A stretch of DNA of 64,000 bases from an uncultured Adlercreutzia sp. (GCA_910589165.1 CAJUSP010000009.1:49487-113486); one strand, 5' to 3'; shown: positions 51,501 through 59,895, counted from the stretch's first letter. Made by a program: numbers and translations. The notes: a model not told the origin generated them from the letters alone.

Positions 51501-53473
51501 CCGCCAACGCAGCGTCCAAGGACAAGCTGAGCCAGGCCTTCACCAACATCCAGGGCAACCATTCCGTGGAAGTGGTGTACCGCGGCACCAAGACCGACGA
51601 CAAGAACACCTACGCCGCCGACCACACGGTGTCTACCGCCATCAGCGGCGGCTTGGGCACCATCTCGCCGTCGGTGACGGTGCCGGAGGATTCCACCACC
51701 GACGTGTCCATTACCGTGACCCCTGAGGGAGGCAGCGAGGTGGAAGGGCTCTACCTCGTGCGCGGCTCGGTGCGCCAGAAGCTGGAAGATGGCAAGAACG
51801 GCGTGAAGATCACCACCGATGCCGACGGCAAGGTGACCGTGACGCTGCCGCGCGACCTGATCGATTCCGACTACACCGTTGAAGCGGCGCTCACGGCGCC
51901 CGGCGATGGCTCGGGCGAGGGCGGATCGGGCGGCCCTGGCGGTACGAACCCAGGCGCGACCTATGAGATTTCCACGGCCATCGACGGCGGGTCCGGCGGC
52001 AAGATCACGGCGAGCCAGATTGGCATCGCCGCGGGCGAGAGCCGCCAGATCAAGTGGGAGGCCGAAGAGGGCCGCCACGTGATCGCCGTCATGGTGGACG
52101 GGCATATGCGCGACGATCTGCTGTCTCAGGGCAGCGTGACCTTCAACGACATTGCCGCCGACCATACGGTGAAGGTGTACGTGTCCGAAAAGCAGACGGA
52201 CGGCCCCGGCGGCGGTTCCGGCGAGGGTGGCTCGGGTGGCGATCCGAACGACCCCGACAACCCCTACAACCCCGATGGCCACGACCCGAACCCGGTGGAC
52301 CCGACGAACCCGAACAACCCCGGCACGCCGGGCAACCCGGGCGGCGTGAACAAGCAGCCGGGCGATGAGAACTACCTGTACGTGAACGTGACGACGGTGG
52401 GCGCCGGCAGCGCCACGCCCTCGGTGTCCGCGAAGGTGGGCGGCGCGGCCCAGGTGTCGTGGGCCGCTGCCTGGGGCCACAAGGTGAAGTCGGTGACGGT
52501 GGACGGCATCGAGCGCTTGGACCTCATGCAGGAGGCCGCGCGCGGGTCGCTGTCTTTCGAGGGGCTGATGCGCTCCCATACCGTCGTCGTCACCTTCGAG
52601 GAGAACCCCGATTTCGACCCCGACCGCGACGGCCCGGTGAACCCAGATGACCCGGATGACGTGTACGACCCGGACGACCCGCGTGACGACGTGAATGTGG
52701 AGGACCCGGCGGGCTACTCGCTGGTGACCACCAAGGTCATCGGCGGCGCCGGCTCCATCACCGGCACGACCTACAATGCCGATGGCAGCAACCGCGTGGT
52801 CACCTGGGCGCCGGCTGAGGGCTACTTCGTGAAAGCGGTTTACGTCGACGGCAAGGAAATTACTCTGGAGCCGGGCCAGACGAGCTACGAGTTCGCCGAC
52901 CTGGCCGGCGGGGTGCACCACTCCGTCGAGGTGCGCATGGAGCCCCTGACGCCCGACCCGGGCGATCCGGATGATCCCGACGGTCCTAATGGTTCCGACG
53001 ACCCGAACGGCGATGACGATCCCACCAAGCCCGAGGTGGTCATCGACGACCGTGTCGACATCCCGCTCACGCCCGGCGGCATCGTGACGCCCGATGATAT
53101 TCTCGATTTCATCGAGGAGAAGTACGGCGACGACCCGCGCCTGCCCAAGGGCGAGCCGGTGGTGGTCATCACTAAAGACGGCGAAGTCGTCGACGCCATC
53201 GACCAGACCAAGCCGGGCACCTACGTGATCGAGGTGACCTACACCGACGAGGACGGCACGAAGCGCGTGGTGCGTCTCACCTACACGGTGGGCGACGAGA
53301 ACGGCGGCGGCGCCATCAAGAAGGTCGGCCCCATCGCCCAAACCAAGGGCGACGGCAAAACGCGCCTGGCCCAAACGGGCGACGAGCTGTTCCGCAGCAT
53401 GGGAAGCCTCGCAGCTGTCGCCCTGCTAGCCGGAGCCGCCCTCATAGCCGGTCGACGCCGCCTCCGCGACTAG
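48509..53473 (+). CDS. Large LAQTG-anchored repeat surface protein
   Basis: 1654 residues. Signal peptide MRNIVSKRTKAASLFLSLAL...AFAE, an Ala/Glu/Pro-rich stretch to about residue 160, a non-repetitive region (about 160-730), then seven degenerate units of 70-100 residues (about 51060 onward most regular). Each unit reads like T.I.G.G.I......V..G.S..V.W....G..V.SV.VDG...........F..I...H.V.V. Linkers are rich in Gly, Asp, Asn, Pro. A final bacterial-Ig-like domain precedes sortase signal LAQTG (residues 1620-1624), a hydrophobic helix and RRRLRD. Start at 48509 has GAGG upstream. Probably an adhesin or stalk; ligand unknown. Confidence 0.88.
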   Translation: MRNIVSKRTKAASLFLSLALVVGLTPSGAVAFAETSHGGGSYETDLAQATEFDEAVNDGAAESAGAVEAPAPDASAAEAITEGAVEGESVPAEGAAEDPTAQSAPASSEVAVPESVTPKARAFVAPQLWSVPVADPLAAPATATIEDAATPLATTPTLGGYSAVAKTYLKDIGTPNGAITYVQDSFGDNSVPGAYTSMVGSYQFNIAGNTVVRGKPDTEQGTPLHSSVDPNAEVEAGYKLAKMTTPAVNVGGELEDPPRTNSSSSVLEAPTNGNTRIVKAFLVVTATQTTSIINAENSPMGTYGAATLKGPQGGMIRCWPSHIFYDSGHQRTSTFFEVTDFAKEQGYGLYTGINIPVTPMTAAPLSGADYFGAWKLIVIEENTDLSVRMLRMRLGGTTVSTATKTEVTISGEGLSVAEHATGELIVSMDGSDYMDSTQNLQYRTSTNGTLTNIGSPLHPADTFYSLNVDRKGKRLLVDPAAKNGNSSVCVNKKTTWPQMNTDLCVMDVNDAGNQSSLKLNGGESSVTLKAYTSNAPTVLSALGLTLDIVAPVFETKLTIANLDQHYSTADVGYENKVGGQYVQTAQEGDTLRATMVCENKSDSKKFIGLQDPVVTMRIGSFKDIDESSLTAYFYPGLYRADSSERPESEGKIILDQVKVTKNDDGTYNIICKSSASEKIQEKGYFEVAFTGTANDSIDYVEYENYAAVEGEYVDEKDSKHDFHMAALGATYTTTASDKPKYQLTVTGVGPGQVQGTGKYYNGDTPTISWEADSDARVTSVFEDSSVRDDLVALSNPDDEAAAASIQAFAARADLANKTTVSMGAESKEVIVVFKADSADDDADEPGQATQDDTCSVKTIADGGVATMTDSGTVAKGSDYAINWSVKPGYRITSVEVDGVAVPFDEGTTSIDFSEIGANHTVKVLTQRVASDGADGTWIVATTISGPGTISPTKAVKAGESYTVDWKALASSEDAVLSLVKVDGEVVYDEYLNNPKTDTANAASKDKLSQAFTNIQGNHSVEVVYRGTKTDDKNTYAADHTVSTAISGGLGTISPSVTVPEDSTTDVSITVTPEGGSEVEGLYLVRGSVRQKLEDGKNGVKITTDADGKVTVTLPRDLIDSDYTVEAALTAPGDGSGEGGSGGPGGTNPGATYEISTAIDGGSGGKITASQIGIAAGESRQIKWEAEEGRHVIAVMVDGHMRDDLLSQGSVTFNDIAADHTVKVYVSEKQTDGPGGGSGEGGSGGDPNDPDNPYNPDGHDPNPVDPTNPNNPGTPGNPGGVNKQPGDENYLYVNVTTVGAGSATPSVSAKVGGAAQVSWAAAWGHKVKSVTVDGIERLDLMQEAARGSLSFEGLMRSHTVVVTFEENPDFDPDRDGPVNPDDPDDVYDPDDPRDDVNVEDPAGYSLVTTKVIGGAGSITGTTYNADGSNRVVTWAPAEGYFVKAVYVDGKEITLEPGQTSYEFADLAGGVHHSVEVRMEPLTPDPGDPDDPDGPNGSDDPNGDDDPTKPEVVIDDRVDIPLTPGGIVTPDDILDFIEEKYGDDPRLPKGEPVVVITKDGEVVDAIDQTKPGTYVIEVTYTDEDGTKRVVRLTYTVGDENGGGAIKKVGPIAQTKGDGKTRLAQTGDELFRSMGSLAAVALLAGAALIAGRRRLRD

Positions 53474-53502
53474 CTTCCCTGAGTTAGCTGTGATTGCGCT
53501 CA

Positions 53503-53526
53503 ACGGGCCCGCCTAGGCGGGCCCGT
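53503..53526. terminator. Bidirectional terminator between surface protein and ZIP genes
   Basis: A perfect 11-bp inverted repeat, ACGGGCCCGCC with GGCGGGCCCGT, separated by two bases, lies between convergent genes. T-rich bases follow on the plus strand only weakly. Confidence 0.7.
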
Positions 53527-53576
53527 CTTCGTCTCTGGGAATGGTTGGCGCGCTCGAGGTGGTGCTTCGAAGGCTC

Positions 53577-54443
53577 CTAAATGAAGATCATGAACATGCC
53601 CAGCAGCAGGCCCACCATCACGGCGAAGGCGGGGAGCTTCGACCGGTAGATGAGGTAGGCCTCGGGCAGGATTTCGCCGAACACCACGTAGAGCATGGCG
53701 CCGGAGGCGAAGCCGAGGGACATGGTAAGGCCCAAGGGGCCGATGTCGCCGAGCCAGAAGCCGAGCCACGCGCCCAGCACCGTGGGCAGCCCACAGGCGG
53801 CGGTCAGCAGCGTGGCCTTTACGCGCCCGGTGCCGCCGGAGATGAGCGGCACGGCCACGGCCATGCCCTCGGGAATGTTGTGCAGGCCGATGAGCACCGC
53901 CATAATCATGCCCGTGCCCCACATAAGATCGTCGGATACGGCGAAGCTGGCGCCGATGGTCATGCCCTCGGGAATATTGTGCAGGGCGATGGCGCAAGCC
54001 ATGACGATGCCGGCCACGAACAGTGACAGCTTCGAATCGTTGTGGCGCTTGTGCATGTTCAGGTGGTCGGCGTGAATGAGCTCGTCGATGTCGTCGTGGG
54101 TTTCCGGGTGGTCCGCGTCGGCGGTGTGTGACACCTCGGCGCGGGTCTTGCGGTCGATGAGGTAGTTCAGCAGGTACACCACGGCCACGCCCAGCACCAC
54201 GGCGCCGATGACGATGAGTACGCCCAAATCGGTTAAGGTCTTCGCCGCCTCCACGGCCTCGGCCAGAAGATCGAAGCACACCATGGCGGTCATCACGCCA
54301 CCGGCGAACGCCAGAAGCAGGCTGATGGTACGGTTCGACTCGCTCTTGAACAGGGCGCCGATAAGGCCGCCGAGCCCCGTGCCTCCCGCGCCTGAAATAA
54401 GGGTGACCAGGGTGATGAAGGCGAAGGGCGAGAGAGTTTCCAT
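53577..54443 (-). CDS. ZIP-family divalent metal transporter
   Basis: 288 residues, about eight membrane helices. Both metal-site helices carry HNIPEGM (ALHNIPEGMTIG and GLHNIPEGMAVA), as in bacterial ZupT/ZIP proteins that import zinc, iron or manganese. A His/Asp-rich loop in the middle (SHTADADHPETHDDIDELIH) is the usual variable metal-binding loop. Metal not predictable. Confidence 0.92.
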   Translation of the reverse strand: METLSPFAFITLVTLISGAGGTGLGGLIGALFKSESNRTISLLLAFAGGVMTAMVCFDLLAEAVEAAKTLTDLGVLIVIGAVVLGVAVVYLLNYLIDRKTRAEVSHTADADHPETHDDIDELIHADHLNMHKRHNDSKLSLFVAGIVMACAIALHNIPEGMTIGASFAVSDDLMWGTGMIMAVLIGLHNIPEGMAVAVPLISGGTGRVKATLLTAACGLPTVLGAWLGFWLGDIGPLGLTMSLGFASGAMLYVVFGEILPEAYLIYRSKLPAFAVMVGLLLGMFMIFI

Positions 54444-54580
54444 GAGGGAGCCTAACTAAGGTGCGAGGTTGACTATCAGGTGAGCTCTATTGTCCCGCAA
54501 CTTCGCCAGAAGGCAACCCTGGGCAACTTCACCGTAAGGGAATAGCCATCCAGCGGGCCCGAGGCGCTGGCTGCGGGGCT

Positions 54581-55813
54581 TTAGGCAAATTGGGAGGCCA
54601 GGCCGGCGCCGAGGCGGTCGTAGTATTCCTCCATCATGGCGCAGTAGCCGTCCTTGTGGGCCAGGTCGCCGAAGGCGTACAGCGAGCGGGCCCGGCAACC
54701 GCCTCCGCACAGCTGTCGATGGCGGCAGTCGCGGCAGTCCTCGATGGCGGCGGCGTCCAGGGTGGCCAGCGTGCGAGCGCGCTCGCCCTGCAGCAGGTCG
54801 GCCAGGGGCTCTTCGAACACGTTGCCCAGGGCCCATTCGGCGCGGTGCAGCATATGGCAGGGGTACACCGTGCCGTCGGCGGCCACGGAAAGCTCCTTGC
54901 AGCCGGCGCCGCAGCTGCGCTTCACATCGAGGTTCACGCCGAAGGGGCCGCTCGTGCTCTGGCGGGGCGAGGCGCCCAGGGCCAGGAGGCCCCGGGCGAG
55001 CTCGCGCAGCTCGTTGTCGCCCGGCAGCAGGTGGGCCAGCGCGTCGCAGGCCTCGCAGGAAAGCAGGCTGTAGTTCATGGTGGCACCCAAAGCGTCGCCC
55101 ATTTCCACGTAGCGGGGCAAATCGTCGTAGTTCAGCGCGTGAATGGTGGGCACGATGTGGGCCTTCATCCCCGCGGCTTGAATGCGGCGCACGGTGTCGG
55201 CCAGCTGGTCGTAGCGCTGCTCGCTGCGGATGTGGGCCGGGCAGTCGGCCGACCAGCCGTCCACGGACACGGCCACGGTGTCGGCCCAAGGGGCGAGCGC
55301 GGCCAGCACCTCGTCGGTGGTACAGGTGCCGTTGGTGATAACCGTGACGGCGGTGATGCCCGCTTCCTTGGCGCGCTGCACTAGCTGAGGTAGATCCGCG
55401 CGCAGGAACGGCTCGCCGCCGGACACGATGAGCGTGCGCACGCCGGCGCCCGCCAGCTCGTCGATGGCGCGGGCCATGGCTTCGAAGGGGGCGTCGGCCA
55501 GGCTGTTGCGGTCGTCGTCCAGCGAATAGCACCCTTTGCAGTCCAGGTTGCAGCGCTGAGTCACGTGCAGGTAGGCGGAAGCCGGGGCCGCGGCGCGCTC
55601 GGCAGCATCTTCGAAAAAGCGCCCGGCCACAAGGAAGTTCACCAGGTTCTCGTCGACGGCGCGGGCCTCCTCTTCGGCAACGTCCTCGCGCGCCAGGCGC
55701 TCGCACAGCGCCGCCCCCTCGGGCGTCAGCCCCGCCACGGCCCCCGAGTCCATATTCCCCACCATGGGAATTCCCGCCAACGAAAACAGTTCAACCGAAT
55801 CCCCAAACCGCAT
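54581..55813 (-). CDS. Radical SAM/SPASM maturase-like enzyme
   Basis: 410 residues. The N-terminal 75 residues may resemble a PqqD-like peptide-recognition element. The radical SAM cluster is CNLDCKGC (Cys88, 92, 95), followed by VSGGEPFLRADL. The SPASM region near the C-terminus has CGAGCKELSV, YPCHMLHR and CRDCRHRQLCGGGC for two auxiliary clusters. Such enzymes usually modify a ribosomal peptide or activate a sulfatase-like protein. No precursor peptide or target was found in the flanking 54444-54580 or 55814-56120 intervals. ATG at 55813 preferred over 55855 because of GGTGG. An AT-rich block (55855-55920) upstream probably holds its promoter. Confidence 0.8.
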   Translation of the reverse strand: MRFGDSVELFSLAGIPMVGNMDSGAVAGLTPEGAALCERLAREDVAEEEARAVDENLVNFLVAGRFFEDAAERAAAPASAYLHVTQRCNLDCKGCYSLDDDRNSLADAPFEAMARAIDELAGAGVRTLIVSGGEPFLRADLPQLVQRAKEAGITAVTVITNGTCTTDEVLAALAPWADTVAVSVDGWSADCPAHIRSEQRYDQLADTVRRIQAAGMKAHIVPTIHALNYDDLPRYVEMGDALGATMNYSLLSCEACDALAHLLPGDNELRELARGLLALGASPRQSTSGPFGVNLDVKRSCGAGCKELSVAADGTVYPCHMLHRAEWALGNVFEEPLADLLQGERARTLATLDAAAIEDCRDCRHRQLCGGGCRARSLYAFGDLAHKDGYCAMMEEYYDRLGAGLASQFA

Positions 55814-55948
55814 ACCGCCACCTTTCCGCTTCTGAGGAAAGCCCTCATACTTCATTTCGTATATCTTAAAAGTAAATCATGATAGATCAATTCAAATAGA
55901 TGATCATTGGCAAGAATCTTCGATAGGGGGATGTTCCGGAGTTGGCTG

Positions 55949-56036
55949 CTTCGCAACGGTTTGCGGACGGCTCTATTACGGCCCTAGGACGGTTTGCGGG
56001 AGAATCGGATGCGGCTTCGCGACGGTTTGCGGACGG
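55949..56036. repeat. Intergenic direct-repeat cluster D (CGGTTTGCGGACGG)
   Basis: CTTCGCAACGGTTTGCGGAC at 55949 and CTTCGCGACGGTTTGCGGAC at 56015 differ by one base, and a shorter copy (GGACGGTTTGCGGGAG) lies at 55987-56002, all in the same orientation. TTTTGACGGTTCTGC at 56062 recalls the cluster A motif. The interval 55814-56120 otherwise has the radical SAM promoter side and no gene. Confidence 0.6.
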
Positions 56037-56120
56037 TCCGAAACGGGAAATCCCCCCGACGTTTTGACGGTTCTGCGCGAGTAGGCTAGGAAGGCAACCT
56101 ACACGCGGAAGGACATCACC

Positions 56121-57011
56121 ATGGAAGAGATTCGCAACCTCAGATTCAGCGAGTGGCCCATGTTTAACAGAGTTATGGAGGACGACCCGGAGGTGTGCCG
56201 GCGGCTTCTCGAGGTAGTGCTCGGCGAACCGGTGGAGCGGGTGGAAAACCTGACGACGGAACGCGCTTTGGAGCCTCACCTCGGAGCCAGAGGCATTCGC
56301 ATGGACGTGCTTATGCGGGCCGGCGGGAAAGTCTACGACGTGGAAATGCAAGCATCCCCCGCGCGGAAGCTCGGGCGTCGCATGCGCTACTGTCAGGCCA
56401 CGATGGACACGCGGGAGCTTAAGAAGGGGAGGGACTACGATGCGCTCCCCGACAGCTTCATTGTGTTTATCTGCATGCGGGACGAGATTGGCGCCGGCTT
56501 GCCGATTTACCATTTGAACATGAGGTGCGATGAGGGCGAGGACATCGCGGTAGACCATGGGTTCCAGTGGATCGTTTTAAATGCCTCTGCCTGGGATAAG
56601 GCCTCCGCTGGATCGCTGCGCAGTTTGTTACAATATGTGGCCAATGGCAAGACGAACGACGATGGGCTCGTTCGCGAGATCGATGCCCTCGTTGCATCGG
56701 CTAATGCCGATGCAATCTGGAGGGCTCAAGGGGTTGCTATGCTGACATACATCGACGAAGCAAGAATCCAAGCACGCATTGCTCGAGAAGAGGCACGAGA
56801 AGAAGGCCTTGCGGAAGGCCGGGCCGAGGGTCTCGCCAAGGGACGAGCGGAGGGCCAGGCCGAAGGTCGTGCAGAAGGTCGTGCAGAAGGCGAGGAACAT
56901 CTAGGCGCGCTCATTGCCCGCCTTCTGGCCGAGGGACGCTCCGATGATGCCGCTGCGGCGGCGGTTGACGCCGAGCGCCGCCAGGAGTTTTTTGCAGAAT
57001 TCGGTCTCTAG
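56121..57011 (+). CDS. Rpn-family PD-(D/E)XK nuclease (transposase-like)
   Basis: 296 residues. IRMDVLMRAGGKVYDVEMQ carries the D...ExQ nuclease core of the Rpn/PDDEXK transposase family, followed by MRYCQATMDTRELKKGRDY. The C-terminus holds about seven variants of a four-residue repeat (EGRA, EGLA, EGQA) before a terminal helix. Family members promote recA-independent recombination. The 12-base coding repeats at 56815-56895 could change in number. Confidence 0.85.
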   Translation: MEEIRNLRFSEWPMFNRVMEDDPEVCRRLLEVVLGEPVERVENLTTERALEPHLGARGIRMDVLMRAGGKVYDVEMQASPARKLGRRMRYCQATMDTRELKKGRDYDALPDSFIVFICMRDEIGAGLPIYHLNMRCDEGEDIAVDHGFQWIVLNASAWDKASAGSLRSLLQYVANGKTNDDGLVREIDALVASANADAIWRAQGVAMLTYIDEARIQARIAREEAREEGLAEGRAEGLAKGRAEGQAEGRAEGRAEGEEHLGALIARLLAEGRSDDAAAAAVDAERRQEFFAEFGL

Positions 57012-57139
57012 GGGTAGTTTGCGAAAGGCGCTGGCTGTCTACGCAAATTTTCAAAAGTGAAAAAAATTCCGCCTCTGATTCGTGTTGTGGGTGAAGGGCG
57101 AAGGAATTCGCAAGGTACCTGCGACGAGGAAGAGGCGCG

Positions 57140-57634
57140 ATGACGGAGCGCGGGGCATATATCGATTCGCTTGTGCGCGAGCACGGGCGCATGCTGGTGC
57201 GCTTGGCGGCCACGCGGCTCGATGCGGTGGCCGACGCCGAAGACGCGGTGCAGGATGTGTTTTGCACGGTGGTGGCGAAGCGCATCGTGTTCCGCGACGA
57301 CGAGCACGCCCGGGCGTGGCTTGTGCGGGCGACGATAAACCGCGCAGCCGATCTACGGCGCCGGGCCGCACGGCGCAATGTGTCGCTTGACGAGGCGGCC
57401 GTGGAGGGCCCGTCGGCGCCCACCGCTGTGGATGCCGCGGCCGCCGCCGAGATGCTCGAGGCGCTGCGCTCCCTTCCCGAGAAGTATTCCTCGGTCCTTC
57501 ATCTGCATTACTACGAAGGCTACACCGCGCGTGAGATCGGCGAAATGTTCGGCGTTCCCGCGGCGACGGTGGGAACGCGCCTGGCGCGCGGTCGGTCTCG
57601 GCTTGCGAAGGCGCTTAAGGAGGATATGCAATGA
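57140..57634 (+). CDS. ECF RNA polymerase sigma factor
   Basis: 164 residues. Region 2 AVADAEDAVQDVFCTVVAKRIV; region 4 LPEKYSSVLHLHYYEGYTAREIGEMFGVPAATVGTRLARGRSRL (turn at FGVPAATV). Normal size. Overlaps the next gene by 4 bases (ATGA). The upstream interval has an A-rich stretch (GTGAAAAAAATTCCG at 57057) that may be part of its promoter. Confidence 0.92.
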   Translation: MTERGAYIDSLVREHGRMLVRLAATRLDAVADAEDAVQDVFCTVVAKRIVFRDDEHARAWLVRATINRAADLRRRAARRNVSLDEAAVEGPSAPTAVDAAAAAEMLEALRSLPEKYSSVLHLHYYEGYTAREIGEMFGVPAATVGTRLARGRSRLAKALKEDMQ

Positions 57635-58524
57635 ACTGGGATAAGTATCGGCAGGCCATGGACGAGCTGCCGATTTCCGAAGATTTCGAACGCCGAGTGA
57701 ACGCCGCGGTGCAGGAACAGCGGGGGCGCATGGCGCGCAACGGCCGATGTCTCGCGCGTCAGAAGCGACAAGTGCGTGGTCCCGCCGCACGTTTTGGCGC
57801 TGTGGGAAAGGCGGCGGCAGCAGCGGCGATCTGCATTACGCTTGGCGGTACGGCCTTCGCGGCTGCCTCTCTTGGCGATTTAGCCGACATTGCGCGAGAT
57901 GCTGAGCAGGAGCAGCTGGCCGATGCCTTCGCCCAGGGCAACGGGGCGCGCATCGACGAGACCCAACAGGTGGGTGATTTCGATATCACGCTGCTCGGTA
58001 TCGCCTCGGGCCAGAACCTGGGGACATTCTTCGAGGCTCCAGCGACCGATCGCACTTACGCGGTCCTCTCCCTAACGTGCTCTGATGGCACGCCTCTCGA
58101 CGAAGCCTACTGTGCGCGCTCCTCCGAGCGCTGGTTGGAAAGCGGCATCGTCCAGGAAGATGGTTCGGTAGAGGTTGACGTTTCGGCTCTTCCCCGGGAC
58201 GAGGAGGGCTTCGACGCTGAAACGTTCTTGATCGAGAACGTGTGCCTGACCCCGATAGTAGCAACAAGCGATGGGGTTCTGGAAGCGCGAGGAGAACTTG
58301 GCTACACGATGTTCACGAAAGATGGAGCAATGTACCTTGTCGCGGATCTGCCAGCGACCCAAGGGGAAAGCGCCGTTAACTACCTGGCCGTTTGGCTCGG
58401 CACCTATGCAGGCAGCGACCTTCCGGGAAACCGCTTCGAGGACCATATCGTCGTCGGCGCGCAAGGCGTTCCAACCTTCGCCGAAGGCACTGCCGGCGCG
58501 CTCTTTGAATTGCCGGCGATGTAA
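57631..58524 (+). CDS. Anti-sigma-like membrane protein
   Basis: 297 residues. Cytoplasmic N-terminus of about 57 residues (MNWDKYRQAMDELPISEDFERRV), one membrane helix (about 58-80, GKAAAAAAICITLGGTAFAAASL), and an extracytoplasmic domain. Translationally coupled to the sigma gene, so likely its inhibitor and signal receiver. Same organisation as the 38680-36768 pair in the opposite orientation. Confidence 0.78.
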   Translation: MNWDKYRQAMDELPISEDFERRVNAAVQEQRGRMARNGRCLARQKRQVRGPAARFGAVGKAAAAAAICITLGGTAFAAASLGDLADIARDAEQEQLADAFAQGNGARIDETQQVGDFDITLLGIASGQNLGTFFEAPATDRTYAVLSLTCSDGTPLDEAYCARSSERWLESGIVQEDGSVEVDVSALPRDEEGFDAETFLIENVCLTPIVATSDGVLEARGELGYTMFTKDGAMYLVADLPATQGESAVNYLAVWLGTYAGSDLPGNRFEDHIVVGAQGVPTFAEGTAGALFELPAM

Positions 58525-58925
58525 CCAGTGCTTCAGGACGGCGCCCCGGCCACGCTAGTGCGGTGAGGGCTGGTGCGGCCGGAACTGGTAGAAGGGTTCT
58601 GATGGGAGCCTCTAGCGGGAAAGTTTTGACGATTCCTCGCATTTCGCGGGCGGGTGCGTTGACATTCGCCGCCCTTCGCGTGAGAATGCAAAAGTTCGCT
58701 TTCAAAAGCCCCGTAAACGTATGCCTTTGAAGAAGCGCAACCGCCAAGGGAGTCCAGGCCCAAGGCACCGCGCGTCGGCGTAGGAAACCGGCATCGGAGA
58801 AGCATGCACTTTTGAAAACAAACACCTCTGCAAGGCGGACCGAACCCTGCGCGCAGCCCTCGGGCCGAACGCGGGCGAGGAGCTTCAGCCGCCGAACAGA
58901 ACCTGCAATCTATTGGAGGAAGACA
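58525..58925 (+). other. Long leader of rplM-rpsI with inverted repeats
   Basis: 401 bases with no convincing gene. GCATT...CGCGGGCGG and CCGCCCTTCGCG...AATGC (58639-58689) form a hairpin. GTTCGCTTTCAAAAGCC (58694-58710) is inverted to CACTTTTGAAAACAAAC (58807-58823). An autoregulatory ribosomal-protein leader (L13-type) is possible but the fold does not obviously match the Bacillus one. The promoter was not identified. Confidence 0.5.
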
Positions 58926-59360
58926 GTGAAGACGTACTATGCAAAGCCCGGCGAGGTTGAGCGCGAGTGGCTCATCATCGACGCCGAGGACCAGGTTCTC
59001 GGTCGCGTGGCCGCTAAGGCCGCCCAGCTTCTGAAGGGCAAGCACAAGCCGCAGTACACCCCCCATGTGGACACCGGCGACTTTGTCATCATCATCAATG
59101 CTGACAAGATCAAGGTGACCGGCGCCAAGGCGACCGACAAGGTCTACTCGCGCCACAGCGGTTTCCCGGGCGGTCTCAAGCAGGAGACCTTCACCGAGGC
59201 CATGGCCAAGCACCCCGAGCGCGTCATCGAGCATGCCGTCAAGGGCATGCTGCCGAAGAACACGCTGGGCCGTGCGATGGGCAAGAAGCTGAAGGTGTAC
59301 GTTGGTGCGGAGCATCCCCATGCTGCGCAGCAGCCCCGTAAGATCGAACTGGAGGGTTAA
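58926..59360 (+). CDS. rplM: 50S ribosomal protein L13
   Basis: 144 residues from a GTG start preceded by GGAGGA. MKTYYAKPGEVEREWLIIDA, GRVAAKAAQLLKGKHKPQYT and the conserved GMLPKN are diagnostic of L13. Two bases before rpsI, the usual gene order. Confidence 0.98.
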   Translation: MKTYYAKPGEVEREWLIIDAEDQVLGRVAAKAAQLLKGKHKPQYTPHVDTGDFVIIINADKIKVTGAKATDKVYSRHSGFPGGLKQETFTEAMAKHPERVIEHAVKGMLPKNTLGRAMGKKLKVYVGAEHPHAAQQPRKIELEG

Positions 59361-59362
59361 TC

Positions 59363-59755
59363 ATGGCAGATGAGGCTTTGTACTACGGCACCGGCCGCCG
59401 CAAGGATGCGGTGGCGCGCGTCCGTCTCGTTCCCGGCACTGGCAAGGTGACCATCAACGGTCGCGAGGGCCAGGAGTACTTCGGTCGCGAGGCGCTGTTC
59501 AACTACGCGATGACCCCCTTCAAGGTGACTGACACCGCTGGTCACTTCGACGTGATCGCCCGCATCAACGGCGGCGGCGTGTCCGGCCAGGCCGGCGCTC
59601 TGCGTCACGGCATCTCCCGCGCTCTGCTGGAGGCCGGCGACTACCGCGCCGAGCTGAAGCGCGCCGGTTACCTCACGCGCGACGCCCGTATGGTCGAGCG
59701 CAAGAAGTACGGTCTGAAGAAGGCCCGCAAGCGCCCGCAGTTCTCCAAGCGCTAG
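59363..59755 (+). CDS. rpsI: 30S ribosomal protein S9
   Basis: 130 residues. YYGTGRRKDAVARVRLVPG at the start and the C-terminal KKYGLKKARKRPQFSKR, which reaches into the P site, identify S9. Terminates at the strong hairpin 59811-59846. Confidence 0.98.
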   Translation: MADEALYYGTGRRKDAVARVRLVPGTGKVTINGREGQEYFGREALFNYAMTPFKVTDTAGHFDVIARINGGGVSGQAGALRHGISRALLEAGDYRAELKRAGYLTRDARMVERKKYGLKKARKRPQFSKR

Positions 59756-59810
59756 TTTGGAAGGCGGCGATCCGCTCCGGCGGATTCGCGCTGCGACTTC
59801 ATCGCAATCA

Positions 59811-59846
59811 AAAGAGGCTCGCTCCCGTTGGGGCGAGCCTCTTTTT
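59811..59846 (+). terminator. Rho-independent terminator of rplM-rpsI
   Basis: AAAGAGGCTCGC pairs with GCGAGCCTCTTT (12 bp, extended by CCC/GGG) and the transcript ends in TTTTT. Confidence 0.95.
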
Positions 59847-59895
59847 GTGAGTGGCGCTTCGAGCAGAGGGCTCGTGCAAATGGATGGCCGGTTTT

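Noticed and set aside
51185..53374. A 729-codon minus-strand open frame within the surface-protein gene
   Set aside because: Low-complexity shadow (Val, His, Arg-rich) of the repeat-coding strand, no ribosome site.
56815..56895. CRISPR-like short repeats
   Set aside because: The repeats are 12-base, contiguous and in frame with a coding sequence; there are no spacers and no cas genes in the window.
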